DNA of 64,000 nt from Paucihalobacter ruber (GTDB taxonomy: Bacteria; Bacteroidota; Bacteroidia; Flavobacteriales; Flavobacteriaceae), in assembly GCF_006494535.1 (NCBI RefSeq), contig NZ_VHIQ01000003.1, positions 310,001 to 374,000 on the forward strand. Reading direction: 5' to 3'. Shown one piece after another: positions 52,941 to 58,025 of this stretch. Position numbers and translations under genes: made by a program. A model generated the notes under the pieces. That model made no database searches. It was not told where the DNA came from and saw only the letters and a list, made by a program, of their open reading frames with translations. The stretch's first letter is position 1, and each line of letters starts with the position of its first letter.

Positions 52941-52956
52941 TTACGGGATTCCGTAA
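52941..52956. promoter_or_regulatory. Palindrome TTACGG-GATT-CCGTAA, copy 2
   Basis: Six-bp arms around GATT, same orientation as at 50012, both outside the attC-like palindromes that frame the helicase-nuclease gene. Could be a regulator site or an end sequence of a larger mobile segment. Confidence 0.5.
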
Positions 52957-53134
52957 TTTAGAAAAAATAGTATTAAGATTGGAGTATTAAGTATTAAGAT
53001 TGTTTGTTGTACGCAGATCATACCAACTAAGCATTTAAGGCATATTAGCTACCAAGTTAAGAGTTGAGACTTTACGGCACTTATAACTTGAAAGCAAAAA
53101 AATATGCTGCGTATTTTGAGGAAAATTTAATGTT

Positions 53135-53202
53135 GACAGGATTAACCGTGTTGATCCTGAAAAAACTCACTCGTGAAGATAGAAAGTCCGCCGGCTTTGG
53201 CC
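53135..53202 (+). repeat. 68-bp direct repeat A (left of abiE)
   Basis: Matches 55186-55253 at about 66 of 68 positions, same orientation. It runs from GACAGGATTAACC to CCGGCTTTGGCC. In copy B the sequence continues into a functional-looking terminator; here it continues into unrelated DNA. The two copies frame the abiE genes and the 114-bp repeats. Confidence 0.9.
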
Positions 53203-53224
53203 ATTATTGACCTTTTTACTAAAA

Positions 53225-54082
53225 TCAATTATTCTCAAATTTAATGTGCTTTATTAAATCTTTGAAATATTCAGGGCTCCAAATATTTAAACCATCGTCA
53301 TTTTGAATAAATCGAACAACATCCTCTTTAATACTACTAAAAGAAACTGAGTTGATTTTGGCCTCTAATAGCCCAATAATCTGTTCATTAGAAATACTAT
53401 CATCTTGCCAGTCGTTTGTGTCTTTTGCTCTAGACAGGAAATGATTTACATCTAAAGGAATTCCTTTTTTGATATACCATTCTAAATCGTACCAATCTCT
53501 TCCTTTAACTCTTTCTTTCCACTTCCTAAATAGCAGGGCATGCATTTTACCTGCAAATAAGCTTGGTTGCGTAAAACATTTCACGTAAAAAGAAAATGGA
53601 CGGAGTAATAACTTTTCTTCGGTTCTGAAATTCAATGGAGGCTGTCGATCAACTTTTATTTTTATTTTCAAAGTCTTGTTAGAACGCACTCCAGTTTCCT
53701 TGATGATATCTACCAGTACAATTTCTTGCCATATTGTTTCAGCTTTTAAAAAGGCAGAATCAATAGTTTTTTGGTTGGTTTTTTTCTTTTCGGTAATACT
53801 CACCGTTAGTCCTAATGACTTAAATTCATCCTGAATAGCTTTGAAATAGGGCTTAATTGAAAAATTTAAATCAGGTTTAAGTAAAGAAAAATCCAAATCT
53901 TCTGAATATCTATCCAATCCATAAAAAATGTGGAGAGCGGTTCCACCATAAAAAGCTGCTTTCTCAAAAAAATCGGTTCTTGATAAACCGGCTAAAGTAA
54001 TTTCTTGCATGATTTCTCGTAGTGCAGCTACTATTTCTTCCTCATTTTTAGGATTATATTCGGCTATCCAGTCTTTTATCAT
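53225..54082 (-). CDS. abiEii: AbiEii-type nucleotidyltransferase toxin
   Basis: A 285-residue DUF1814-type nucleotidyltransferase. Motif I is GGTALHIFYGLDRYSEDLDF in part: GGTAL at 46-50, R58, S60, D62 and D64 as metal ligands. Later conserved residues include KIKIKVDR, LFAGKMHALLFRKWKERVKGRDWYDLEW (quoted in parts; K for tRNA/NTP contact, RDWYDL). AbiEii toxins stop growth by nucleotidylating tRNA or another target; the type IV pairing means the antitoxin does not bind the toxin directly. The start overlaps abiEi by 4 bp. Confidence 0.9.
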   Translation of the reverse strand: MIKDWIAEYNPKNEEEIVAALREIMQEITLAGLSRTDFFEKAAFYGGTALHIFYGLDRYSEDLDFSLLKPDLNFSIKPYFKAIQDEFKSLGLTVSITEKKKTNQKTIDSAFLKAETIWQEIVLVDIIKETGVRSNKTLKIKIKVDRQPPLNFRTEEKLLLRPFSFYVKCFTQPSLFAGKMHALLFRKWKERVKGRDWYDLEWYIKKGIPLDVNHFLSRAKDTNDWQDDSISNEQIIGLLEAKINSVSFSSIKEDVVRFIQNDDGLNIWSPEYFKDLIKHIKFENN

Positions 54083-54717
54083 AATGCTTTCAAGGTTTTA
54101 ATAATCAATTCTAGACTACTTTTTTTTGGGGCATTTTCAAGCCATAATTCCATCACTTTGGTGTCTAATGTTTTTAATACCTCACTATCCATCCGAAGAT
54201 CTTGCATTAAAAATTCTCGCGTTTCCTTAATACTTCTAAGATAAATTTTGGGTGTTAGTACAACTTTATCACATAAAGCTTTTTCAGGAGAGGCAACTAA
54301 CATGGTTTGCTTAGGTGAATAGGCAATGTTCTTAATTCCATAAGAATAATAAGGCGTCTTTAATTGTTGGTAACTAAATCGGCCAATAGGCGTTTTATAT
54401 AACTTTGAAGTTTTTATAGTTACCGAACTTATTTCATAAGCTCTTTCAGGTATCATGTTCCAATAAGATAATGCGGACTCTAATGACACATAACTCGGCC
54501 CCCTAAGATGATTGGCTATTAGAAAAGGTTCCGGTGTTGGTAGGTCCATTTTAGGTCCTGTTATATAGAGTCCTCTTCTAATTGAAATAAGCTCTTTGCT
54601 CTTAAGTAGCTCACTAATTTTATCGTTTGGACTCTGATAATCACTTAGCAATTCTAAAATCAAATGCCTAGATATAGGCGCTTCAGCATATTCCTTTACG
54701 ATTGTTCTAAAATCCAT
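54079..54717 (-). CDS. abiEi: AbiEi-type antitoxin/transcriptional regulator
   Basis: A 212-residue protein with an N-terminal winged helix (YQSPNDKISELLKSKELISIRRGLYI) and a C-terminal antitoxin domain (SYVSLESALSYWNMIPE, MLVASPEKALCDKVV). AbiEi both neutralises AbiEii and represses the operon by binding two inverted repeats upstream. Exactly two such repeats are present here at 54738 and 54798. First gene of the pair; ATGA overlap with abiEii. Confidence 0.88.
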   Translation of the reverse strand: MDFRTIVKEYAEAPISRHLILELLSDYQSPNDKISELLKSKELISIRRGLYITGPKMDLPTPEPFLIANHLRGPSYVSLESALSYWNMIPERAYEISSVTIKTSKLYKTPIGRFSYQQLKTPYYSYGIKNIAYSPKQTMLVASPEKALCDKVVLTPKIYLRSIKETREFLMQDLRMDSEVLKTLDTKVMELWLENAPKKSSLELIIKTLKAL

Positions 54718-54737
54718 ATTGTCATTATTATATCTAA

Positions 54738-54758
54738 TAATCGGAAAATATCCGATTA
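54738..54758. promoter_or_regulatory. AbiEi operator, inverted repeat 1
   Basis: TAATCGGA-N5-TCCGATTA, perfect 8-bp arms, 21 bp upstream of the abiEi start. Shares its core and spacing with operator 2. Binding by AbiEi is inferred from the known autoregulation of abiE loci. Confidence 0.75.
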
Positions 54759-54797
54759 ACTAATGTAAAAATAGCAATTAAATGTGAAAATACAAAC

Positions 54798-54824
54798 AGA
54801 TAATCGGAATTAATCCGATTATCT
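54798..54824. promoter_or_regulatory. AbiEi operator, inverted repeat 2
   Basis: AGATAATCGGA-N5-TCCGATTATCT, perfect 11-bp arms with the same core as operator 1; centres are about 63 bp apart, close to six helical turns. This suggests cooperative binding on one face of the DNA. Confidence 0.75.
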
Positions 54825-54836
54825 GCTCAAAATTAG

Positions 54837-55152
54837 AATCACGAATCAGGATTCGCTCCGCGCATCCTGACAAAGCTCCGCTTTGAAAATAGTTCAAATA
54901 AAAAAACGCTCAAGCAAGCTTGGCCCCTATTATTAAGTTATCATGATTACAATCACGAATCAGGAGTCGCTCCGCGCATCCTGACAAAGCTCCGCTTTGA
55001 AAATAGTTCAAATAAAAAAACGCTCAAGCAAGCTTGGCCCCTATTATTAAGTTATCGTGTTTACAATCACGAATCAGGATTCGCTCCGCGCATCCTGACA
55101 AAGCTCCGCTTTGAAAATAGTTCAAATAAAAAAACGCTCAAGCAAGCTTGGC
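54837..55152. repeat. 114-bp tandem repeat array, about 2.8 copies
   Basis: Copies start at 54837, 54951 and 55065. Each contains the left arm of a long terminator hairpin (AAATAGTTCAAAT...ACGC) and the segment GCTCCGCGCATCCTGACAAAG. Only the last copy still has the right arm (see the terminator at 55115), so the first two are truncated duplicates of a terminator region. Confidence 0.92.
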
Positions 55153-55173
55153 GTTTTTTTATTTGAACTATTT
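55115..55173. terminator. Very long bidirectional hairpin terminator
   Basis: A 23-bp perfect stem (AAATAGTTCAAAT + A-run + CGC against GCG + T-run + ATTTGAACTATTT) with a 13-nt loop. The A-run and T-run inside the stem give a T-tract in both directions. It is probably the parent of the truncated copies at 54837. Confidence 0.8.
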
Positions 55174-55177
55174 ATTC

Positions 55178-55191
55178 GTGACCTCGACAGG
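55178..55191. repeat. Copy of the tRNA-Arg 3' end (possible att site)
   Basis: GTGACCTCGACAGG occurs here and again at 55353-55366, where it is the 3' end of the tRNA-Arg plus flanking base. The copy lies 175 bp beyond the tRNA 3' end, on the island side. Integrative elements using tRNA 3' ends leave such repeats; 14 bp is short, so this is tentative. Confidence 0.45.
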
Positions 55192-55253
55192 GTTAACCTT
55201 GTTGATCCTGAAAAAACTCACTCGTGAAGATAGAAAGTCCGCCGGCTTTGGCC
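55186..55253 (+). repeat. 68-bp direct repeat B (right of abiE)
   Basis: Second copy of the repeat at 53135; two mismatches. It begins within the tRNA 3'-end copy and runs into the terminator at 55232. Together with repeat A it brackets abiE, as expected for an insertion or duplication event. Confidence 0.9.
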
Positions 55254-55266
55254 GTCGGTTTTTTAT
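55232..55266 (+). terminator. Plus-strand hairpin and T-tract
   Basis: CCGCCGGC / GCCGTCGG (one mismatch) with a TTTG loop, then TTTTTTATTTT. Reads on the plus strand; no plus-strand gene ends here now, so it may belong to an older arrangement. Confidence 0.55.
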
Positions 55267-55274
55267 TTTCATAC

Positions 55275-55303
55275 GGGATTGAAAAGCTGAGGCTTTTCAT
55301 CCC
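55275..55303. repeat. Hairpin GGGAT-GAAAAGC / GCTTTTC-ATCCC
   Basis: A 12-bp stem with one bulged T and a TGAG loop between two terminators. No T-run. Role unknown. Confidence 0.4.
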
Positions 55304-55307
55304 TTCT

Positions 55308-55340
55308 TAAAATAAAAAATCCGCTCTTTTCAGAGCGGAC
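55308..55340 (-). terminator. Terminator of the tRNA-Arg transcript
   Basis: On the minus strand TCCGCTCT-GAAA-AGAGCGGA is followed by a T-rich tract (TTTTTTATTTT). It begins 14 bp after the tRNA 3' end. Confidence 0.85.
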
Positions 55341-55353
55341 TTTCTGCATTAAG

Positions 55354-55427
55354 TGACCTCGACAGGATTCAAACCTGTAACCTTCTGAGCCGTAATCAGA
55401 TGCGCTATTCAATTGCGCCACGAGGCC
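55354..55427 (-). tRNA. tRNA-Arg (anticodon ACG)
   Basis: A complete 74-nt cloverleaf on the minus strand. Acceptor GGCCTCG pairs with CGAGGTC (one G-T), D-arm GCGC/GCGC, anticodon stem TCTGA/TCAGA with loop TTACGGC giving anticodon ACG, and T-arm ACAGG..CCTGT with TTCGAAT-type loop TTTGAATC. CCA is not encoded. The stop codon and last codons of the adjacent GIY-YIG gene lie inside its 5' half. Its 3' end faces the defence island. Confidence 0.95.
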
Positions 55428-55665
55428 TTATTTTATTTTTCAAATACTCTCTTCCAGAGCCAGTCTTGAAATATTTTTCCCTTTCAATCGCTTCTCTTTC
55501 TGAATCATATTCTTCGTGATATACCAAAACCCAAGGTCTATAACCTTTTGTGGAACTTGTTTTACCACTGTTATGCTCTTTTAACCGTTCTTCAAGCCTA
55601 TTGGTATGACCTTTATAAAGCCTTCCATCTTTTGTACTTTCTAGAACGTAAACATAATATTTCAT
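55405..55665 (-). CDS. tRNA-associated GIY-YIG protein, copy 1
   Basis: An 86-residue GIY-YIG domain protein of the UPF0213/SLX1-like small type: YYVYVLESTKDGRLYKGHTNRLEERL (quoted in part; YVY..YKG pair, catalytic Arg in LEERL) and EREAIEREKYFKTG with the metal glutamate. It is 99% identical to copy 2. Its last codons (RPRGAIE) are read from the 5' end of the tRNA-Arg gene and the stop TAG lies in the D-arm. A leader GCGCATCGGAGTT precedes the ATG and continues the tRNA sequence. It is probably part of an element that inserts in the tRNA and rebuilds it. Confidence 0.75.
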   Translation of the reverse strand: MKYYVYVLESTKDGRLYKGHTNRLEERLKEHNSGKTSSTKGYRPWVLVYHEEYDSEREAIEREKYFKTGSGREYLKNKIRPRGAIE

Positions 55666-55979
55666 AACTCCGATGCGCCCTGCCTGCCTGCCTGCCGGTC
55701 AGGCGGGCCGGCAGGCAGGTATTCAATTGCGCCACGAGGCCTTATTTTATTTTTCAAATACTCCCTTCCAGAGCCAGTCTTGAAATATTTTTCCCTTTCA
55801 ATCGCTTCTCTTTCTGAATCGTATTCTTCGTGATATACCAAAACCCAAGGTCTATAACCTTTTGTGGAACTTGTTTTACCACTGTTATGCTCTTTTAACC
55901 GTTCTTCAAGCCTATTGGTATGACCTTTATAAAGCCTTCCATCTTTTGTACTTTCTAGAACGTAAACATAATATTTCAT
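55662..55979 (-). CDS. tRNA-associated GIY-YIG protein, copy 2
   Basis: 105 residues: the first 86 equal copy 1, but the frame continues past the tRNA fragment because the intact D-arm stop is replaced by the palindrome, adding YLPAGPPDRQAGRQGASEL. The extension is read from palindrome DNA and is probably not functional. It overlaps copy 1 by 4 bp. Catalytic-type residues are all present. Same interpretation as copy 1. Confidence 0.7.
   Translation of the reverse strand: MKYYVYVLESTKDGRLYKGHTNRLEERLKEHNSGKTSSTKGYRPWVLVYHEEYDSEREAIEREKYFKTGSGREYLKNKIRPRGAIEYLPAGPPDRQAGRQGASEL
55687..55719. repeat. CCTGCCTGCCGG / CCGGCAGGCAGG palindrome, copy 1
   Basis: Perfect 12-bp arms with a 9-nt loop, part of a GC-rich REP-like element; the identical copy is at 56001-56033. 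It splits the duplicated tRNA fragment (ending AATA) from GCGCATC, which are adjacent in the intact tRNA. Confidence 0.85.
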
Positions 55980-56000
55980 AACTCCGATGCGCCCTGCCTG

Positions 56001-56033
56001 CCTGCCTGCCGGTCAGGCGGGCCGGCAGGCAGG
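56001..56033. repeat. CCTGCCTGCCGG / CCGGCAGGCAGG palindrome, copy 2
   Basis: Same sequence and context as the copy at 55687, offset exactly 314 bp. Confidence 0.85.
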
Positions 56034-56055
56034 TATTCAATTGCGCCACGAGGCC
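56034..56055 (-). other. tRNA-Arg 5' fragment (22 nt), outermost copy
   Basis: Identical to the first 22 nt of the tRNA-Arg at 55406-55427; a further copy lies at 55720-55741. The outermost copy probably marks the original 5' end of the tRNA locus before insertion, so the tRNA promoter may lie to its right. Confidence 0.8.
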
Positions 56056-56128
56056 TTATTTTTGTGGGTGCAAATATACTATTTTTATAGAACTACCGCC
56101 AAAGAATTTATTCAAAATTCAAAATGTT

Positions 56129-56136
56129 TACTTTTG
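56129..56136 (+). promoter_or_regulatory. -7 element before the sulfur-transport genes
   Basis: TACTTTTG fits TAnnTTTG, 26 bp before the ATG at 56163. No clear -33 TTG at standard spacing. Confidence 0.4.
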
Positions 56137-56162
56137 CAACGCAAAACACTTATCTCTTTATA

Positions 56163-56723
56163 ATGATTGAACTCATTTTAAATCCGTGGCCCTGGTATGT
56201 TAGCGGTCCGCTTATTGCCATTGTGATGTTTTTACTGCTTTATTTTGGACAAACTTTTGGCATGTCTTCGAACCTTAGAACTTTTTGTACCATGGGCGGT
56301 GCTCATAAATTTTCAGACTATTTCAAATTTGATTGGCGCACTCAAAAATGGAACTTAATGGTAGTTTTAGGTGCCGTAATTGGTGGTTTTATCGCAGTTT
56401 TTTTTCTCTCTAACCCTATCAATATCAACCTCAACCCCACAACTGTAAGCCAACTGGAAAATTTGGGTTTCAGCAATGCCGGCAATAGCATTTTACCTCC
56501 TGAATTGTTTGATTGGAATCAGGTGCTAAGCATTAAAGGATTGGCCATATTAATTATTGGCGGCTTTTTAGTAGGCTTCGGCACACGTTATGCCGGCGGT
56601 TGCACTTCGGGTCATGCCATTACCGGTTTGAGTAGTTTGCAATGGATTTCGCTTGTGGCCGTTATTGGATTTTTTATTGGCGGATTGGTAATGATTCACT
56701 TTATTTTTCCCTTAATTTTCTAA
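56163..56723 (+). CDS. YeeE/YedE-family sulfur transporter, first half
   Basis: 186 residues from ATG 56163 (an upstream frame from 56124 overlaps the promoter and is rejected). Multi-pass membrane protein of the sulf_transp (DUF395) family with the signature RYAGGCTSGHAITGLSS, whose cysteine relays thiosulfate or sulfane sulfur through the pore. In Bacteroidetes the family is split into two adjacent genes, as here. Four bases separate it from the second half. Confidence 0.88.
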   Translation: MIELILNPWPWYVSGPLIAIVMFLLLYFGQTFGMSSNLRTFCTMGGAHKFSDYFKFDWRTQKWNLMVVLGAVIGGFIAVFFLSNPININLNPTTVSQLENLGFSNAGNSILPPELFDWNQVLSIKGLAILIIGGFLVGFGTRYAGGCTSGHAITGLSSLQWISLVAVIGFFIGGLVMIHFIFPLIF

Positions 56724-56727
56724 ACTC

Positions 56728-57141
56728 ATGAAATATCTAAAATATTTATTGGTTGGTATTTTCTTCGGAATTGTTTTAACAAAATCTGAGGCTGTATCAT
56801 GGTACAGAATTTACGAAATGTTTAAGTTTCAATCCTTCCACATGTATGGCATCATAGGTTCTGCTGTAATTACAGGCGCTATATTGTTATTGATTACTAA
56901 AAAGTCGAAAATTAAAAACAGTAATGGTTCGGTTATCAAAGCGCCTGAAAAAGAAAAAAATATTAAGAGCGTCCTCATTGGCGGCACTATTTTTGGCCTG
57001 GGTTGGGCCTTGTGCGGTGCTTGTCCGGGACCCATGTATATTTTGGTTGGCACGGGCACCTTCACGATGCTGATTGTAATAGCGGCTGCATTATTAGGTA
57101 CGTTTTGCTACGGATTACTAAAACATAAATTACCACATTAA
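56728..57141 (+). CDS. YeeE/YedE-family sulfur transporter, second half
   Basis: 137 residues, four helices, with the pore signature GLGWALCGACPGPMYILVGTG carrying two cysteines. It complements the first half, which has GGCTSGH. Together they resemble one full YeeE. The stop TAA shares a base with the next ATG (57141), so the tauE-like gene is translationally coupled. Confidence 0.88.
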   Translation: MKYLKYLLVGIFFGIVLTKSEAVSWYRIYEMFKFQSFHMYGIIGSAVITGAILLLITKKSKIKNSNGSVIKAPEKEKNIKSVLIGGTIFGLGWALCGACPGPMYILVGTGTFTMLIVIAAALLGTFCYGLLKHKLPH

Positions 57142-57935
57142 TGGATGTCATCGAAATTTTAGGCTATGCCGGCGCCTTAATAGTAGGGCTCATACTTGGA
57201 CTGATTGGCGGCGGCGGCTCAATTTTAACCGTGCCTTTGCTGGTGTATATTTTAGGATATAACCCCGTAACTGCAACAGCTTATTCTCTCTTTGTGGTAG
57301 GTTCGTCTTCATTGTTTGGATCTATTCAGAAATTGCGAAAAGGATTGGCGGATTTAAAAATAGGACTCGCCTTTTCGTTTCCATCTTTTATTGCGGTTTA
57401 CCTTTCAAGACGTTTTCTGGTACCTAATTTACCGGAAGTTTTCTTCAATATTCAAGATTTTCAACTTACCAGAGATGCCGCTATCATGACCTTTTTTGCC
57501 ATCGTCATGCTCATGGCATCTTACTCGATGATTAAAAATAAAAAAGACAACGCAGTAATTAGCAACACCGTTCAACCTTATTATAAAACTTTTATTCAAG
57601 GACTCATTATTGGAACTGTTACAGGAATTATTGGCGCAGGTGGCGGATTTTTATACGTTCCGGCATTGGTGCTTTGGGCCAAATTACCCATGAAAAAAGC
57701 GGTTGGCACATCGCTGATCATCATTACCATCAATTCGTTAATTGGTTTTACCGGCGATGTAAAAACATTAGAGATCGATTGGACCTTTTTACTCATTTTT
57801 TCGGGCATTACCATTTTAGGTATTTTAATTGGAGGTATACTTTCTAAATACATTCAAAGTAAACACCTTAAAAAAGGTTTTGGCTGGTTTACACTTATCA
57901 TGGCTATCTACATTATTTACAAAGAACTACAATAA
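57141..57935 (+). CDS. TauE/SafE-family sulfite/organosulfur exporter
   Basis: A 264-residue, eight-helix protein. Both TauE repeats start with a glycine-rich turn: GLIGGGGSILTVPLLVY and GIIGAGGGFLYVPALVLW. Family members export sulfite, sulfoacetate or related anions. In this operon it would remove sulfite produced by the persulfide dioxygenase-like enzyme encoded next. It is coupled to the second YeeE half; a clear operator-like palindrome follows 2 bp after its stop. Confidence 0.88.
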   Translation: MDVIEILGYAGALIVGLILGLIGGGGSILTVPLLVYILGYNPVTATAYSLFVVGSSSLFGSIQKLRKGLADLKIGLAFSFPSFIAVYLSRRFLVPNLPEVFFNIQDFQLTRDAAIMTFFAIVMLMASYSMIKNKKDNAVISNTVQPYYKTFIQGLIIGTVTGIIGAGGGFLYVPALVLWAKLPMKKAVGTSLIIITINSLIGFTGDVKTLEIDWTFLLIFSGITILGILIGGILSKYIQSKHLKKGFGWFTLIMAIYIIYKELQ

Positions 57936-57937
57936 GC

Positions 57938-57955
57938 TTGTAACATAAGTTACAA
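57938..57955. promoter_or_regulatory. TTGTAAC-ATAA-GTTACAA operator
   Basis: A perfect 7-bp inverted repeat with a 4-bp centre, 20 bp upstream of the -7 element for the MBL-rhodanese gene. The half-site form fits a Crp/Fnr-type regulator, a class that often controls sulfur and redox genes. No such regulator is in the window, so the pairing is inference. Confidence 0.6.
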
Positions 57956-57974
57956 AAATGCGCACTAAATTTTG

Positions 57975-57982
57975 TAACTTTG
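57975..57982 (+). promoter_or_regulatory. -7 promoter element for the MBL-rhodanese gene
   Basis: TAACTTTG matches TAnnTTTG exactly and lies 43 bp before the ATG at 58026. The TTGTAAC palindrome lies upstream, in a position suitable for activation. Confidence 0.55.
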
Positions 57983-58025
57983 TTAGGACTGCATTGTTTG
58001 TTAGTTAACCTTTAAAAAAGAATTT

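Larger units (their letters stand above)
52816..53224. other. Gap of about 400 bp: palindrome copy and repeat only
   Basis: Contains TTACGG-GATT-CCGTAA at 52941-52956 (second copy of the palindrome at 50012) and the direct repeat at 53135-53202. No open frame or RNA was recognised in the remainder. Confidence 0.5.
55428..56055 (-). repeat. 314-bp tandem duplication of GIY-YIG gene plus tRNA-Arg 5' fragment
   Basis: Two units (55428-55741 and 55742-56055), exactly 314 bp each and almost identical. Reading the minus strand each unit contains a 22-nt tRNA-Arg 5' fragment, a CCTGCC palindrome, GCGCATCGGAGTT, and the GIY-YIG gene. Differences (for example CTCTTCC/CCCTTCC near the gene end) are few, so the duplication is recent. 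Confidence 0.93.

Noticed and set aside
49873-52956. A complete integron
   Set aside because: No integron integrase and no attI are visible, and only one cassette-like gene is present; only the attC-like flanks are reported.
54837-55152. Insertion sequence
   Set aside because: No transposase frame and no terminal inverted repeats; the unit is a partial terminator duplicate.
55720-55741. Second tRNA-Arg gene at the duplicated 5' fragment
   Set aside because: Only the first 22 nt of the tRNA are present; the anticodon and T arms are missing.
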